Part shown: piece after piece, positions 1 to 7,125 of the stretch
Position numbering within the stretch: position 1 is the stretch's first letter
Layout of the letters: every line of letters starts with the position of its first letter
From: CAYJLW01 sp964370965
GTDB lineage: Bacteria; Actinomycetota; Acidimicrobiia; UBA2766
NCBI GenBank assembly: GCA_964370965.1
Contig: CAYJLW010000120.1
Location: 1 to 8,538 of the forward strand
Direction of reading: 5' to 3'
Length of the DNA: 8,538 nucleotides
The notes under the pieces: model-generated
Databases searched by the model: none
What the model was told of the DNA's origin: nothing
What the model saw: only the letters and a program-made list of their open reading frames with translations
Made by a program: the position numbers and the translations under genes

Positions 1-1841
1 TTCACGACGAGTTCGCAGTTGCGGTCCTCGCGTTTGCCGCGCCGGCCCCAGCGGACGTCGAACCAGCGGTTCGCTGCCAGCTCCCGGCTCACTGACACGG
101 TGTTGGCGGACCCGAACGGCTCCGCCATCCGGGTGAAGCCCCCGGGTGCGACCACCAGCCCCGGAGTCTCCGGCGCCCCCTTGTGATCCAACGCGATCGT
201 GAAGATGGACACCGTACCGTCCCGGTTGTCGACGACGTCGAGCAGGCGGGACTGCTGGGGAAAGTCGATGCAGCTCGCCGTGTTCACCTCCCAGAACCCC
301 GCCCCGGGCCCATAGGGCGAACGGAACGGCCGGACCCGGTGCTCGTGAACGTGGCCGTTCACCCAGACGACGACGTTCGGGAAGCGCAGGAGCAGGTCGC
401 GCACTTCCTCGCCGGAGTGCATCCGCTGGGGCCGAACCGGGTCGGGCTGCAGGTTGTGCATCGCCCAGCTCGGGTGGTGGGAGGCGACCACGACGAGGCG
501 GTCCGGCCGCTGCGCCGTCACGAGCCCGCCGGCGACGTCGTAGTACCGCGAAGACACCTCGGCGAGGCGCTCCTCGAGCCAACGGAATCGGGGCCCGGTG
601 AGGCAGCCGTTCGGCCCGGCGTGGTGGTTGGTCGTGTCCAGCCCCACAACCCGGACCCCGGGGCTCACGTCACGCACCCAGCAGGTCTCGACGCCCTCCG
701 ACCCGGGAACGTCGAAGCCGTGACCCACAGGGCCGGGGCGAGCCGGGCTGGAAAGGTGCTCCCGCACCCATTCCGGGAGGGGGATCACGCGGCGGTTCTC
801 GGGGTCGGCCGTGACTGGATGAATCCCGGCCTTCTGCGCCACGCGCCCGGCGATGTGGTCCCAGAACATCTCGATATACGCCTCGGACAGACGACCGTCG
901 AACTGCCCCGCCAGCGCCGTGACGAGCGTGTAGGCGGGAAGCCGGCTCGCCTTGCGACCAGACGCCGCCACTGCCTCCAGGAGCGGGGTGACCGGGTGGC
1001 TCCCCTGCCAATGCACGTCGTGGTTGCCCGGCAGCGACAGCCACGGCACGCGCAGGCCGGGGCTCTCCACGGGCGTCCCTGCCGCGAACTCGAGGAGGCC
1101 GGGAAAGGGGGGGAAGAGACGATGGGCGAACGCCGGGTTCGCCGTCGGATGGTCGGGGTAGAAGGAGTAGTCGAGATGCGGCCACACCTGCACACCCTCG
1201 TAGACACGGGGCTTGCCCGTGTTGGCTACCACGGGCCTCCCGTCGAGAGCGGCCATGGCCCAGCGGAGCTCGGCGAGGTTGTGGCCGTCGCTGAGGTCGC
1301 CGGTGACCAGCGCGAGCGCCAGCGGCGCCCCGGTCACCGGGCTTGTGGAGGCGTCGTTCACGGCCTGCACCATATGGGCGAGCGTATGCACGGTGAGCGT
1401 CTCCTGGGGTCGGAACGCCCCCGTGTTCCGGGAACGGTCGATCGAGAGCAGGTACTCCAGGCGCGCCGGGGTCTGGGCGTCCACGACGTGCAGGTCCGTG
1501 ATCTGTGACATGTACAGCAGCGACCGGCGGGTCCCCGCCCGGCCCGCCGAAGGGTCCGCGCCGAGGTCGTCGCGCTCCTCGAAGGGCTCCCCGGGTCCCC
1601 ACTTGAGGGTGTGGTAGCGGTACCGGGGTTCCCCGAGCAGGGGTAACGCCCCCAGCCCCGACCCGTAGCGTTCCGGGCTCGCCGCGGGGCCCGCCACGAT
1701 CGTGGCCTGCAGGGTCGTGACGACGTCTGACGGTGCCGGCGCCTCGGCGGCGAGGGCGGCGACGTCCTCCACGGCCAGGCCACGCGAGGCGGCGAGCGCA
1801 CCGGCGAGACGGAGGAACCGCCGCCTCGTCATTCCCGCCAT
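1..1841 (-). CDS. Tat-like metallophosphoesterase, TIGR03767 (PPA1498)-like; 3' end beyond window
   Basis: This is a calcineurin-like metallophosphoesterase, expected to use a two-metal centre to hydrolyse a phosphoester; the substrate is unknown. About 613 codons are visible without a stop, and the gene runs off base 1. From the ATG at 1841, the dinuclear-metal motifs appear in order but widely spaced: TDLH (D116, H118), GDLSD (D182), GNHD (N273, H274, D275), SHHP (H455, H456) and GHVH (H497, H499). Long inserts between motifs and a twin-arginine leader are what I recall of TIGR03767. The N-terminus has TRRRFLRLAG at residues 5-14, a Tat-type motif suggesting export, but its hydrophobic stretch is interrupted by R20, E25 and D26. 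The start at 1841 is preferred because GGAGG lies 7 nt upstream; in-frame ATGs at 1832 and 1889 are weaker. The hairpin after rad50 suggests it is transcribed separately from the repair operon. Superfamily is certain, subfamily likely. Confidence 0.88.
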   Translation of the reverse strand, partial: MAGMTRRRFLRLAGALAASRGLAVEDVAALAAEAPAPSDVVTTLQATIVAGPAASPERYGSGLGALPLLGEPRYRYHTLKWGPGEPFEERDDLGADPSAGRAGTRRSLLYMSQITDLHVVDAQTPARLEYLLSIDRSRNTGAFRPQETLTVHTLAHMVQAVNDASTSPVTGAPLALALVTGDLSDGHNLAELRWAMAALDGRPVVANTGKPRVYEGVQVWPHLDYSFYPDHPTANPAFAHRLFPPFPGLLEFAAGTPVESPGLRVPWLSLPGNHDVHWQGSHPVTPLLEAVAASGRKASRLPAYTLVTALAGQFDGRLSEAYIEMFWDHIAGRVAQKAGIHPVTADPENRRVIPLPEWVREHLSSPARPGPVGHGFDVPGSEGVETCWVRDVSPGVRVVGLDTTNHHAGPNGCLTGPRFRWLEERLAEVSSRYYDVAGGLVTAQRPDRLVVVASHHPSWAMHNLQPDPVRPQRMHSGEEVRDLLLRFPNVVVWVNGHVHEHRVRPFRSPYGPGAGFWEVNTASCIDFPQQSRLLDVVDNRDGTVSIFTIALDHKGAPETPGLVVAPGGFTRMAEPFGSANTVSVSRELAANRWFDVRWGRRGKREDRNCELVV

Positions 1842-1848
1842 GGCGGTG

Positions 1849-1853
1849 CCTCC
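1849..1853 (-). promoter_or_regulatory. Ribosome binding site of the metallophosphoesterase gene
   Basis: The minus strand reads GGAGG here, 7 nt before the ATG at 1841. This strong Shine-Dalgarno match decides the start: the next in-frame ATG (1832) is 16 nt from it, and the upstream in-frame ATG (1889) has no purine-rich element in front of it. Confidence 0.7.
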
Positions 1854-1947
1854 GTCGTCTCGCTGCTGCTTCCGGGCGCCCCGCTCCATGTTCGGCACGC
1901 CGTCGGCCGTACTGGAGGTCTCCTCGCGCACCAGGTGGGCGCGGGCG

Positions 1948-1964
1948 CGAGACCGTCGGTCTCG
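1948..1964. promoter_or_regulatory. 17-bp perfect dyad, possible operator
   Basis: CGAGACCG and CGGTCTCG are exact inverted repeats around a single central T. The dyad sits in the intergenic region between rad50 and the metallophosphoesterase gene, about 107 nt before that gene's start at 1841. Its size and symmetry suit a dimeric repressor site, and an 8-bp stem with a 1-nt loop cannot close well as an RNA hairpin. I see no convincing -35/-10 pair next to it, so an operator role is only inferred. Confidence 0.35.
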
Positions 1965-2029
1965 TCGTGATCCTCGTTGCCTTCACGCCGAGCGCACGGT
2001 CACGGCGCCGCCGGGCGAGTGACGGGGTG

Positions 2030-2067
2030 GGAGGCTCAGGCCCCACGTACGTGAGGCCTGAGCCTCC
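2030..2067 (-). terminator. Hairpin terminator after rad50
   Basis: Perfect 13-bp arms, GGAGGCTCAGGCC (2030-2042) and GGCCTGAGCCTCC (2055-2067), flank a 12-nt middle that itself contains the palindrome CACGTACGTG. The whole can fold as one long hairpin with a single C/A mismatch. It begins 4 nt after the rad50 stop codon. There is no T tract on the minus-strand side, which is common for intrinsic-like terminators in high-G+C actinobacteria. The position argues strongly for transcription termination or 3'-end protection of the operon mRNA. Confidence 0.7.
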
Positions 2068-2071
2068 AACC

Positions 2072-4372
2072 TCATGCCTCGAGGAGTTGCGCCGTCGCGC
2101 CGGGCCGGCGGTCGACGAGCACAGCGTTCGGGAGCTGCTCCTTCACGAGCTCGTTGTGGGTGATGACGAGGATCTGCTGGAAGCGGCCGGCGAGGTTCGT
2201 GAGCGCCCCCAGCATGCGGTCCTGGCGGTTGCGGTCGAGGGCGGCGAGGACCTCGTCGAGGATGAGAACGCCGATGTCGGCACCGGTCCACTCCGCCACG
2301 AGAAGCGAGATCGCCACCCGCAGGCTGAGGTTGGCGAGGTCGATCTCGGAGCCCGAGTACCGCTCCAGGGCGTGGAATGTGCCGCGGTCTGAGATCTCGA
2401 TGGCGTAGTCCTCCGTAAGACGGAGCTCCTCGTAGAGGTTGTCCGTGAGCTCGCCGAAGAGGTCGTTCGCGTATCGGGACAGCTTCGGGCCACTGCGCGC
2501 CACCATCGCGGAGCGGAATCCGTTCATGAGGTCCTGGGTCTTGTCGAGGTGACGGATCGTCACCCGCTCCTCCTCGAGCCGTGCAAGGTGCGCCTCGACG
2601 CCCTGTACGCGGGAGATGAGGCTGCTTACGTGGAGTTCCAGGCCCCGACGTTCACCGGAGGCCTTCTCGCACGCCTTCGCGACGTTGAGGAGGTTCGCCT
2701 GCGCGGCGTCGGAGTCGCGCTCGAGACGCTCGAAACGCTCCGGGTCGTAGTCGAGGCCCGCGATCGTCTCGGTGGCGGCGGCACCCGCCCTCCGGGCGAC
2801 GGCGAACGTCTCTCGTTCGGCACCGAGGGACGCCTCCAGATCGGCCCGGCGCTCCAGCCGGACACGGATCCCCGCGGCCCGTTCCCGGGCGGCCTCGCGG
2901 AGCCGGATCTCCGCGGCAACCTCGGCGGAGGTGCGGGTCTCGCCCGCAACCGCGGTCGAGGCGACGGCCAGCTCCCCGGCGGCATGCTCACGACGGGCGA
3001 GGAGGCCGCTGAGGGCGGCGAAGCGCTCCCGGGCCTCGAACGCCTCCGCCCGGGCGACCTTGGCGGCCTGCCCGGCCTCGGTCAGAACCTCCCGGAGGCC
3101 GGCCGCTGCGGACGCCGCCGCCTCGGCCTCGGTCCTCGCCGCCGCCGCCTCGGCCTCGCGGTGGCGCACCACCTCACGGAAGCTGGCCCCCAGCTCCTGG
3201 CCGCAGGTGGGGCAGGTGTCGGCGGCGTCGAGGCGGCCGGCTCTCCGAGCGGCCTCGGCGAGGCGCCCCGCCTGCCCTCCGAGCTGTTCGGCGAGGGTGT
3301 CGGCGGACGCCGAGGCGCTCTGCGCCTCCCGGAACGCCTCGGCGGCCTCCGCGGCGGCGGCTTCGAGCGGAGCCGGGTCGGCCGGGGCAGCCCCGGCGAG
3401 GGAGCCATCGGCCACGGTCAGGACGCGGCGGGCCTCGGCGAGGCGAAGCAGCCCCTGCTCCAAGGCCCGGAGCTCGGCCACGCCCACGGACTCCGCCTCG
3501 GCGGCCGGCAGATCCGCGGCGAGGTCGGCGAGGTCGGCCAACTCGACCGTGAGCGCCTCGACGCGTTCTGCGGCGTGAGCCTCGGCCTGGAGGGCACGAC
3601 GCCTCTCGCGATCGGCTTCCTCCCAGCGTCTGCGGGCGACACGGGCGGCCGCGAGGTCGGCCTTCGCCTTGGCGGCGGCGAGATCGGCCGCCTCGACCCG
3701 GCCACCCAGGGCTTCGAGCTCGGCGACCGCCGCGGCGAGGTCGCTCTGGGCCCGGGCGAGCTCGGCGCGGGCGGTCGGAAGCGACTCGGCGAGCCGTTCC
3801 TGGCCCTCGAGGCGGTCCCTGGCCGAGCGCAGGTCTACGCGCAGGAGGTCGCGGGCCTCCTCGATCGAGCTGATCCCGAGGAGGCGCTGCACGAGCTTGC
3901 GGCGCTCGTCGGGGCGGGCGGAGCCGAACGCGTCGACCTGCTTCTGCTCCGCGCACACCGACGCCTTGAACGGGGCTTCGTCCATGCCGATCGTCTTGGC
4001 CACGGCGGCGGTGACCTGACGGCCTCCGTTGGCCTGCAGCTGGGCGTTGCCGGCGTCGACGTCGCCGCGCCACAGCGTCGCCTCCACGGTGTCGTTCTGG
4101 CCCTTGATGACGCGGCACACCGACCAGGTTTCGCTCTCGTGCTCGAAGAGCAGGACGATCTCCGTGTCGGACGTCTTGAGACCGTCCCGGCGGAGGCCGG
4201 GCTTCTTGGTGCGGGCGGCCTCGACGCCGAAGAGGGCGACGAGCACCGCCTCGACGAGAGTGGACTTGCCCGCCCCGTTGGCGCCGTAGATGCCCACCAC
4301 TCCCGGAGGGACGTCGAAGACGAGCTCGTCGTAGGCGCGGTAGTTGGCCAGTCGGAGCCGACGCAGGATCAT
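2072..4372 (-). CDS. rad50: Rad50 (SbcC-like) SMC-family ATPase with zinc hook
   Basis: This is the ATPase subunit of the Mre11-Rad50 complex. It binds DNA ends, dimerises on ATP and controls access of DNA to the Mre11 nuclease. It is 766 aa. The N-terminal head (about 1-180) has Walker A GANGAGKST (30-38) and a Q-loop glutamine at Q143. Two Ala/Glu/Arg-rich coiled coils (about 180-385 and 392-610) flank the zinc-hook CPTC (387-390), placing the hook at the midpoint. The C-terminal head has a signature YSGSE (672-676), Walker B LILDE (D706, E707), D-loop ALD and switch histidine H739. The arms are about 205-220 residues each, shorter than in Pyrococcus Rad50 (882 aa total) or E. coli SbcC (1048 aa). 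The signature is SGSE rather than SGGE/SGGQ, and DEVLAALD replaces the usual DEPTxxLD. The ATG at 4372 overlaps the mre11 stop (ATGA). A reading frame continues upstream, but that part lies inside mre11 and has no Rad50 similarity. Confidence 0.96.
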   Translation of the reverse strand: MILRRLRLANYRAYDELVFDVPPGVVGIYGANGAGKSTLVEAVLVALFGVEAARTKKPGLRRDGLKTSDTEIVLLFEHESETWSVCRVIKGQNDTVEATLWRGDVDAGNAQLQANGGRQVTAAVAKTIGMDEAPFKASVCAEQKQVDAFGSARPDERRKLVQRLLGISSIEEARDLLRVDLRSARDRLEGQERLAESLPTARAELARAQSDLAAAVAELEALGGRVEAADLAAAKAKADLAAARVARRRWEEADRERRRALQAEAHAAERVEALTVELADLADLAADLPAAEAESVGVAELRALEQGLLRLAEARRVLTVADGSLAGAAPADPAPLEAAAAEAAEAFREAQSASASADTLAEQLGGQAGRLAEAARRAGRLDAADTCPTCGQELGASFREVVRHREAEAAAARTEAEAAASAAAGLREVLTEAGQAAKVARAEAFEARERFAALSGLLARREHAAGELAVASTAVAGETRTSAEVAAEIRLREAARERAAGIRVRLERRADLEASLGAERETFAVARRAGAAATETIAGLDYDPERFERLERDSDAAQANLLNVAKACEKASGERRGLELHVSSLISRVQGVEAHLARLEEERVTIRHLDKTQDLMNGFRSAMVARSGPKLSRYANDLFGELTDNLYEELRLTEDYAIEISDRGTFHALERYSGSEIDLANLSLRVAISLLVAEWTGADIGVLILDEVLAALDRNRQDRMLGALTNLAGRFQQILVITHNELVKEQLPNAVLVDRRPGATAQLLEA

Positions 4373-5523
4373 CGGGCCACTGCCCGGGCGAGGTAGTCGG
4401 CCCCCGTGCTGACTACGCGGCCCCGCTCGAAGCCCGCGTCGAGCTCGGCCGTGGCCACGTAGCCCGCCCACTCGTCGGCGAGAGGCCGTTGCTCGGTCGG
4501 GCCGCCGGCAAGGTCGCCCACGGCCCCCGCCTTCGAGCGGTGCAGGGACACGGCCAGGACACCGGCGTCCTCGAACATCGCCCGGGCCGCCACCCAGTCG
4601 ATCTCGCGGTCGACGGTCGGATCGAGGTTCTCTATGTAGAGGCGGGCGACGGCGCCCGCGAGGTCGCCACGACCGGCCTGCTTGGCGAGGGCGTCGCCGA
4701 CCTCGGCGGGCCCCTTGCCCTTCGCCTCCACGGAACGCAGGGTGAGCAGGCGCCGGCGGCCTGCTATGGGCAGGGGCTTCACGGACGCGGCGTCGGTGTC
4801 GACCAGGAGCACGTACTTGTCGTCGCCCCGCTCCGCGTCGACGTCGCCGAAGGAGAAGGCGTCTGTGGAGCCCGTGTACCAGGCGTGCTCGTCGACCTGC
4901 TGGTGGACGTGGTAGTGGCCCAACAGGACGAGGTCGAAACGTTCCGTGTGGAGGTCACCGCCGCCGATCTCGAGCTCGTTGACGTCGCGGTAGTGGCGTT
5001 TCGCCAGCGAGGTGAGAGCGGCGTGGGTGAGGAGGATGTTCGTGGCGTCGGCCCGGATGCGTGTCGCGGCGGCATCGAGACCGGCCTTGAGCTCCTCGAC
5101 GCCGATCGTGTGCGGGACGGCGTGGACGACCACGCCGTCGGAGAGGGGGAAGCTCTCCCCCGCCAACGAACAGGCGAAGTGCACGCCCCCGTGCGTGTCG
5201 GCGAGAGAGGCGTAGGGCGACCCGCTCGTGCGCAGCCGCGGGGTGTCGTGGTTGCCGGAGATCACCACGCCCGGGACACCGGCGGCCTCGAGACGGAACA
5301 AGGCCCGGTTCACGGCCCGGTACGTGCGATAGCTGGGGCGGGGGTGGTCGAAGATGTCTCCCACCCAGCAGAACAGGTCGGGTTCCTGGGCGATCGTGAG
5401 ATCGACGGCGCGCTCGAAGGCGTCGAGGAAGTCCTGTTCCCGTTGGTTCATGCCCTCAGGGGTGAGCTTGTGAAACGCGCCCTTGCCCAGATGGGCGTCA
5501 CCAAGGGCGACGATGCGGGTCAT
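4369..5523 (-). CDS. mre11: Mre11 (SbcD-like) DNA double-strand-break repair nuclease
   Basis: This is the Mn-dependent 3'-5' exonuclease and endonuclease partner of Rad50, acting on DNA ends and hairpins. It is 384 aa. All five phosphodiesterase motifs are visible: GDAHLG (D9, H11), VGDIFDH (D56), SGNHDTPR (N91, H92, D93), LTHA (H167) and GHYHVH (H203, H205). The capping domain and the Rad50-binding C-terminal tail should fill roughly 255-384; these are less conserved and I assign them by position only. The ATG at 5523 overlaps the herA stop by 4 nt (ATGA), has GAGGGG 8 nt upstream, and puts the first motif at the expected distance from the N-terminus. The stop overlaps the rad50 start in the same way, so Mre11 and Rad50 are probably made in coupled amounts. 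The upstream extension of the frame lies inside herA and is not part of the protein. Confidence 0.96.
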   Translation of the reverse strand: MTRIVALGDAHLGKGAFHKLTPEGMNQREQDFLDAFERAVDLTIAQEPDLFCWVGDIFDHPRPSYRTYRAVNRALFRLEAAGVPGVVISGNHDTPRLRTSGSPYASLADTHGGVHFACSLAGESFPLSDGVVVHAVPHTIGVEELKAGLDAAATRIRADATNILLTHAALTSLAKRHYRDVNELEIGGGDLHTERFDLVLLGHYHVHQQVDEHAWYTGSTDAFSFGDVDAERGDDKYVLLVDTDAASVKPLPIAGRRRLLTLRSVEAKGKGPAEVGDALAKQAGRGDLAGAVARLYIENLDPTVDREIDWVAARAMFEDAGVLAVSLHRSKAGAVGDLAGGPTEQRPLADEWAGYVATAELDAGFERGRVVSTGADYLARAVAR

Positions 5524-7103
5524 CCCGCGAACCCCTCGATCGCGCTCTGCGCCACGGGCCCCCTCAGGGGCGGCGGGCCCTCGACGTTCTTCGCGTGCTC
5601 CTCGTAGAGATGAACCTGGGCGGGCAACGCGAAGGGCGCCTCGGGGTTCGTGATGAGGCACTCCCCCGGCATGAGCGTCTGGATCTCGGTCGTGAGGTCG
5701 GCGATCGACTGCTTCGAGGACGCCCTCAGGGTGTTGCGGTCACGCTCGTCGGCGAGACCGAGGATGAAGAACGTGTTGAACTGGCTGAGGAGCTCGTCGT
5801 CGACGAGCTTGGGCTGCTGGGTGATCGCGCAAAGGCCGACCTTGAACTTACGGCCCTCTCGGGCCACACGGGGGAAGACGTTGTAGTCGCCGGACTTCAC
5901 CCGGCCGAGAACCTGCTGGGCCTCCTCGAGGCAGACGAGCACCTGGGGCAGGGACTCGAAACGGCCGCTGTCGCCGAGGTAGAGCCGCTGATGCTCGGTG
6001 AGCACCTTGCGGGTGATCGCCGAGGCCACAATCACGGCCTCGGTGGACTCGAGGCCGCTCGTGTCGACGAGGCAGACGTTGCCCCCGGCGAGATCGTCCA
6101 GGATGCGCCGCGTGAGGCTGCGGCCGGGGTCGGTGGAGAAGCAGTCGCGCCCCACGATGGCGTCACAGCGACGCTTCAGGACCGACAGCGTGGACGTGGC
6201 GAGCCGGCCGCTGAGCAGGTCTGCGAGGTCGTCCACCTCGAGGGCGGCGACCTGGGCTATCCAGTCGTCGCCGAACTCCCTCCGGGCGGCCACGATCGCC
6301 TCGCCCTGGACCTCGGACCAGTCCCATGCCGTCTGCAGGTCTGCGAACTCCAGCTCCGTGAGCGAGAGCACGAGCCGGGTGGCCTGGAAACGCTGCGCCT
6401 TGGCGCTCGTGCCGTAGACCCGGAGCCGCCGCTCGGCCCAGGGATGGTGGCCGAGGCCCCGCCGGCCCGCCCCCCCGCCGTCGAGGTACTCCCCGTGCGG
6501 GTCGAACAGGAGCATCGAGTAGCGGCCGTCGGCAGTGAGGAACGCCGAAGCCAGGACCTTCATGAGGTTCGACTTGCCCATGCCGGTGGTGGCGAAGACA
6601 CCCACGTGGCTGGCGAGCGTCTCGCCCTTGACGCCCACGGGAAAGTCGACGTCGGTCTCGCCCGAACGGAGCCGGCCCACCTCGAGGTCGCCCATCCGGT
6701 CGCGCAGGAAGTCGAAGACCGCCTCGGTGGGGGCGCTCACCCGGGTGAACTGGGCGGGCAGGGACTTGGGCTTCATGAACTCGCCCCCGGGGGTCACGTA
6801 GCCCAGGGACACGCAGCGGGCCACCTTGTACATTCGCCGGTCGACGTCGTGGAGAGCGAGCTCCTCACCCACCTGGTCGCCCTTGATGAGCTGGCCCGCG
6901 GTGCGCTCGGCCCACCCCACCTCGGACGCCTCGGTGCCGTAGGTGACGTCGACCACACGGAACAGGTAGCTCCGGCCCCGTTCGTGGTCCTCGCCCGCGA
7001 GGATCTCCCCGACGAAGAGGTCTTCTCCGTAGAGGGCCCGGAACTGCGCCTCCAGGACGTTCTTGCCGAAGAGGCGGCCCTTGTATGCGCCCTGTTCACT
7101 CAT
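5520..7103 (-). CDS. herA: HerA hexameric DNA translocase/helicase
   Basis: HerA is an FtsK-HerA superfamily ATPase that forms a hexameric ring, pumps double-stranded DNA and drives the NurA nuclease during end resection. It is 527 aa. The first 130 or so residues fit the beta-barrel HAS domain. The RecA-like core follows, with Walker A ATTGMGKSN (171-179), the DPHGEY element after strand 2 (201-206), a Walker B-type strand LVCLEEAQ (389-396) with the acidic pair E393-E394, and the conserved REGRKF...ITQQP block (415-431), which holds the sensor glutamine and a candidate arginine finger. The C-terminal segment (about 470-505) matches the usual strap-like end of the family by position. The ATG at 7103 is preferred: GGAG lies 10 nt upstream, and the upstream frame extension falls inside nurA. 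It follows nurA by 22 nt and overlaps mre11 by 4 nt. DUF87/HerA identity is secure; its pairing with NurA is inferred from adjacency. Confidence 0.95.
   Translation of the reverse strand: MSEQGAYKGRLFGKNVLEAQFRALYGEDLFVGEILAGEDHERGRSYLFRVVDVTYGTEASEVGWAERTAGQLIKGDQVGEELALHDVDRRMYKVARCVSLGYVTPGGEFMKPKSLPAQFTRVSAPTEAVFDFLRDRMGDLEVGRLRSGETDVDFPVGVKGETLASHVGVFATTGMGKSNLMKVLASAFLTADGRYSMLLFDPHGEYLDGGGAGRRGLGHHPWAERRLRVYGTSAKAQRFQATRLVLSLTELEFADLQTAWDWSEVQGEAIVAARREFGDDWIAQVAALEVDDLADLLSGRLATSTLSVLKRRCDAIVGRDCFSTDPGRSLTRRILDDLAGGNVCLVDTSGLESTEAVIVASAITRKVLTEHQRLYLGDSGRFESLPQVLVCLEEAQQVLGRVKSGDYNVFPRVAREGRKFKVGLCAITQQPKLVDDELLSQFNTFFILGLADERDRNTLRASSKQSIADLTTEIQTLMPGECLITNPEAPFALPAQVHLYEEHAKNVEGPPPLRGPVAQSAIEGFAG
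5532..5537 (-). promoter_or_regulatory. Ribosome binding site of mre11 inside the end of herA
   Basis: The minus strand reads GAGGGG 8 nt before the mre11 ATG at 5523, within the last codons of herA. With the ATGA overlap, it supports 5523 as the true start. By contrast, rad50 has no recognisable Shine-Dalgarno sequence and probably depends on coupling to mre11 translation. Confidence 0.55.
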
Positions 7104-7113
7104 CGTGACCCCG

Positions 7114-7117
7114 CTCC
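7114..7117 (-). promoter_or_regulatory. Ribosome binding site of herA
   Basis: GGAG on the minus strand lies 10 nt before the herA ATG at 7103, in the 22-nt spacer between the nurA stop (7126) and herA. It is a moderate Shine-Dalgarno match and favours 7103 over starts further upstream. Confidence 0.45.
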
Positions 7118-7125
7118 ACACTCCA

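Larger units (their letters stand above)
1842..2029. other. Intergenic region, probable leader and promoter of the metallophosphoesterase gene
   Basis: This stretch between the post-rad50 hairpin and the metallophosphoesterase gene has no coding sequence I can support. It contains the 17-bp dyad and the GGAGG ribosome binding site listed separately. If the hairpin ends the upstream operon, the promoter of the metallophosphoesterase gene should be here, but I cannot point to a clear sigma-70-type element in this G+C-rich sequence. Confidence 0.5.

Noticed and set aside
183..1508. 441-codon plus-strand open frame
   Set aside because: Antisense shadow of the metallophosphoesterase gene, whose metal motifs on the minus strand are in one continuous frame.
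670..2046. 458-codon minus-strand open frame in another phase
   Set aside because: Arg/Pro/Gly-rich out-of-frame reading that overlaps both the metallophosphoesterase gene and the terminator hairpin; no motif.
2549..4396. 615-codon plus-strand open frame opposite rad50
   Set aside because: Mirror of the rad50 codon bias in G+C-rich DNA; its translation is low-complexity Gly/Leu/Glu/Arg with no recognisable motif, while the minus frame carries every Rad50 motif.
4489..5607. 372-codon plus-strand open frame opposite mre11
   Set aside because: Antisense shadow; all five Mre11 motifs are on the minus strand.
5911..5940. Walker B of HerA with Glu-Glu instead of Asp-Glu
   Set aside because: LEEA-type Walker B strands are, to my knowledge, common in bacterial HerA/DUF87 proteins, so this is not a sign of inactivity.
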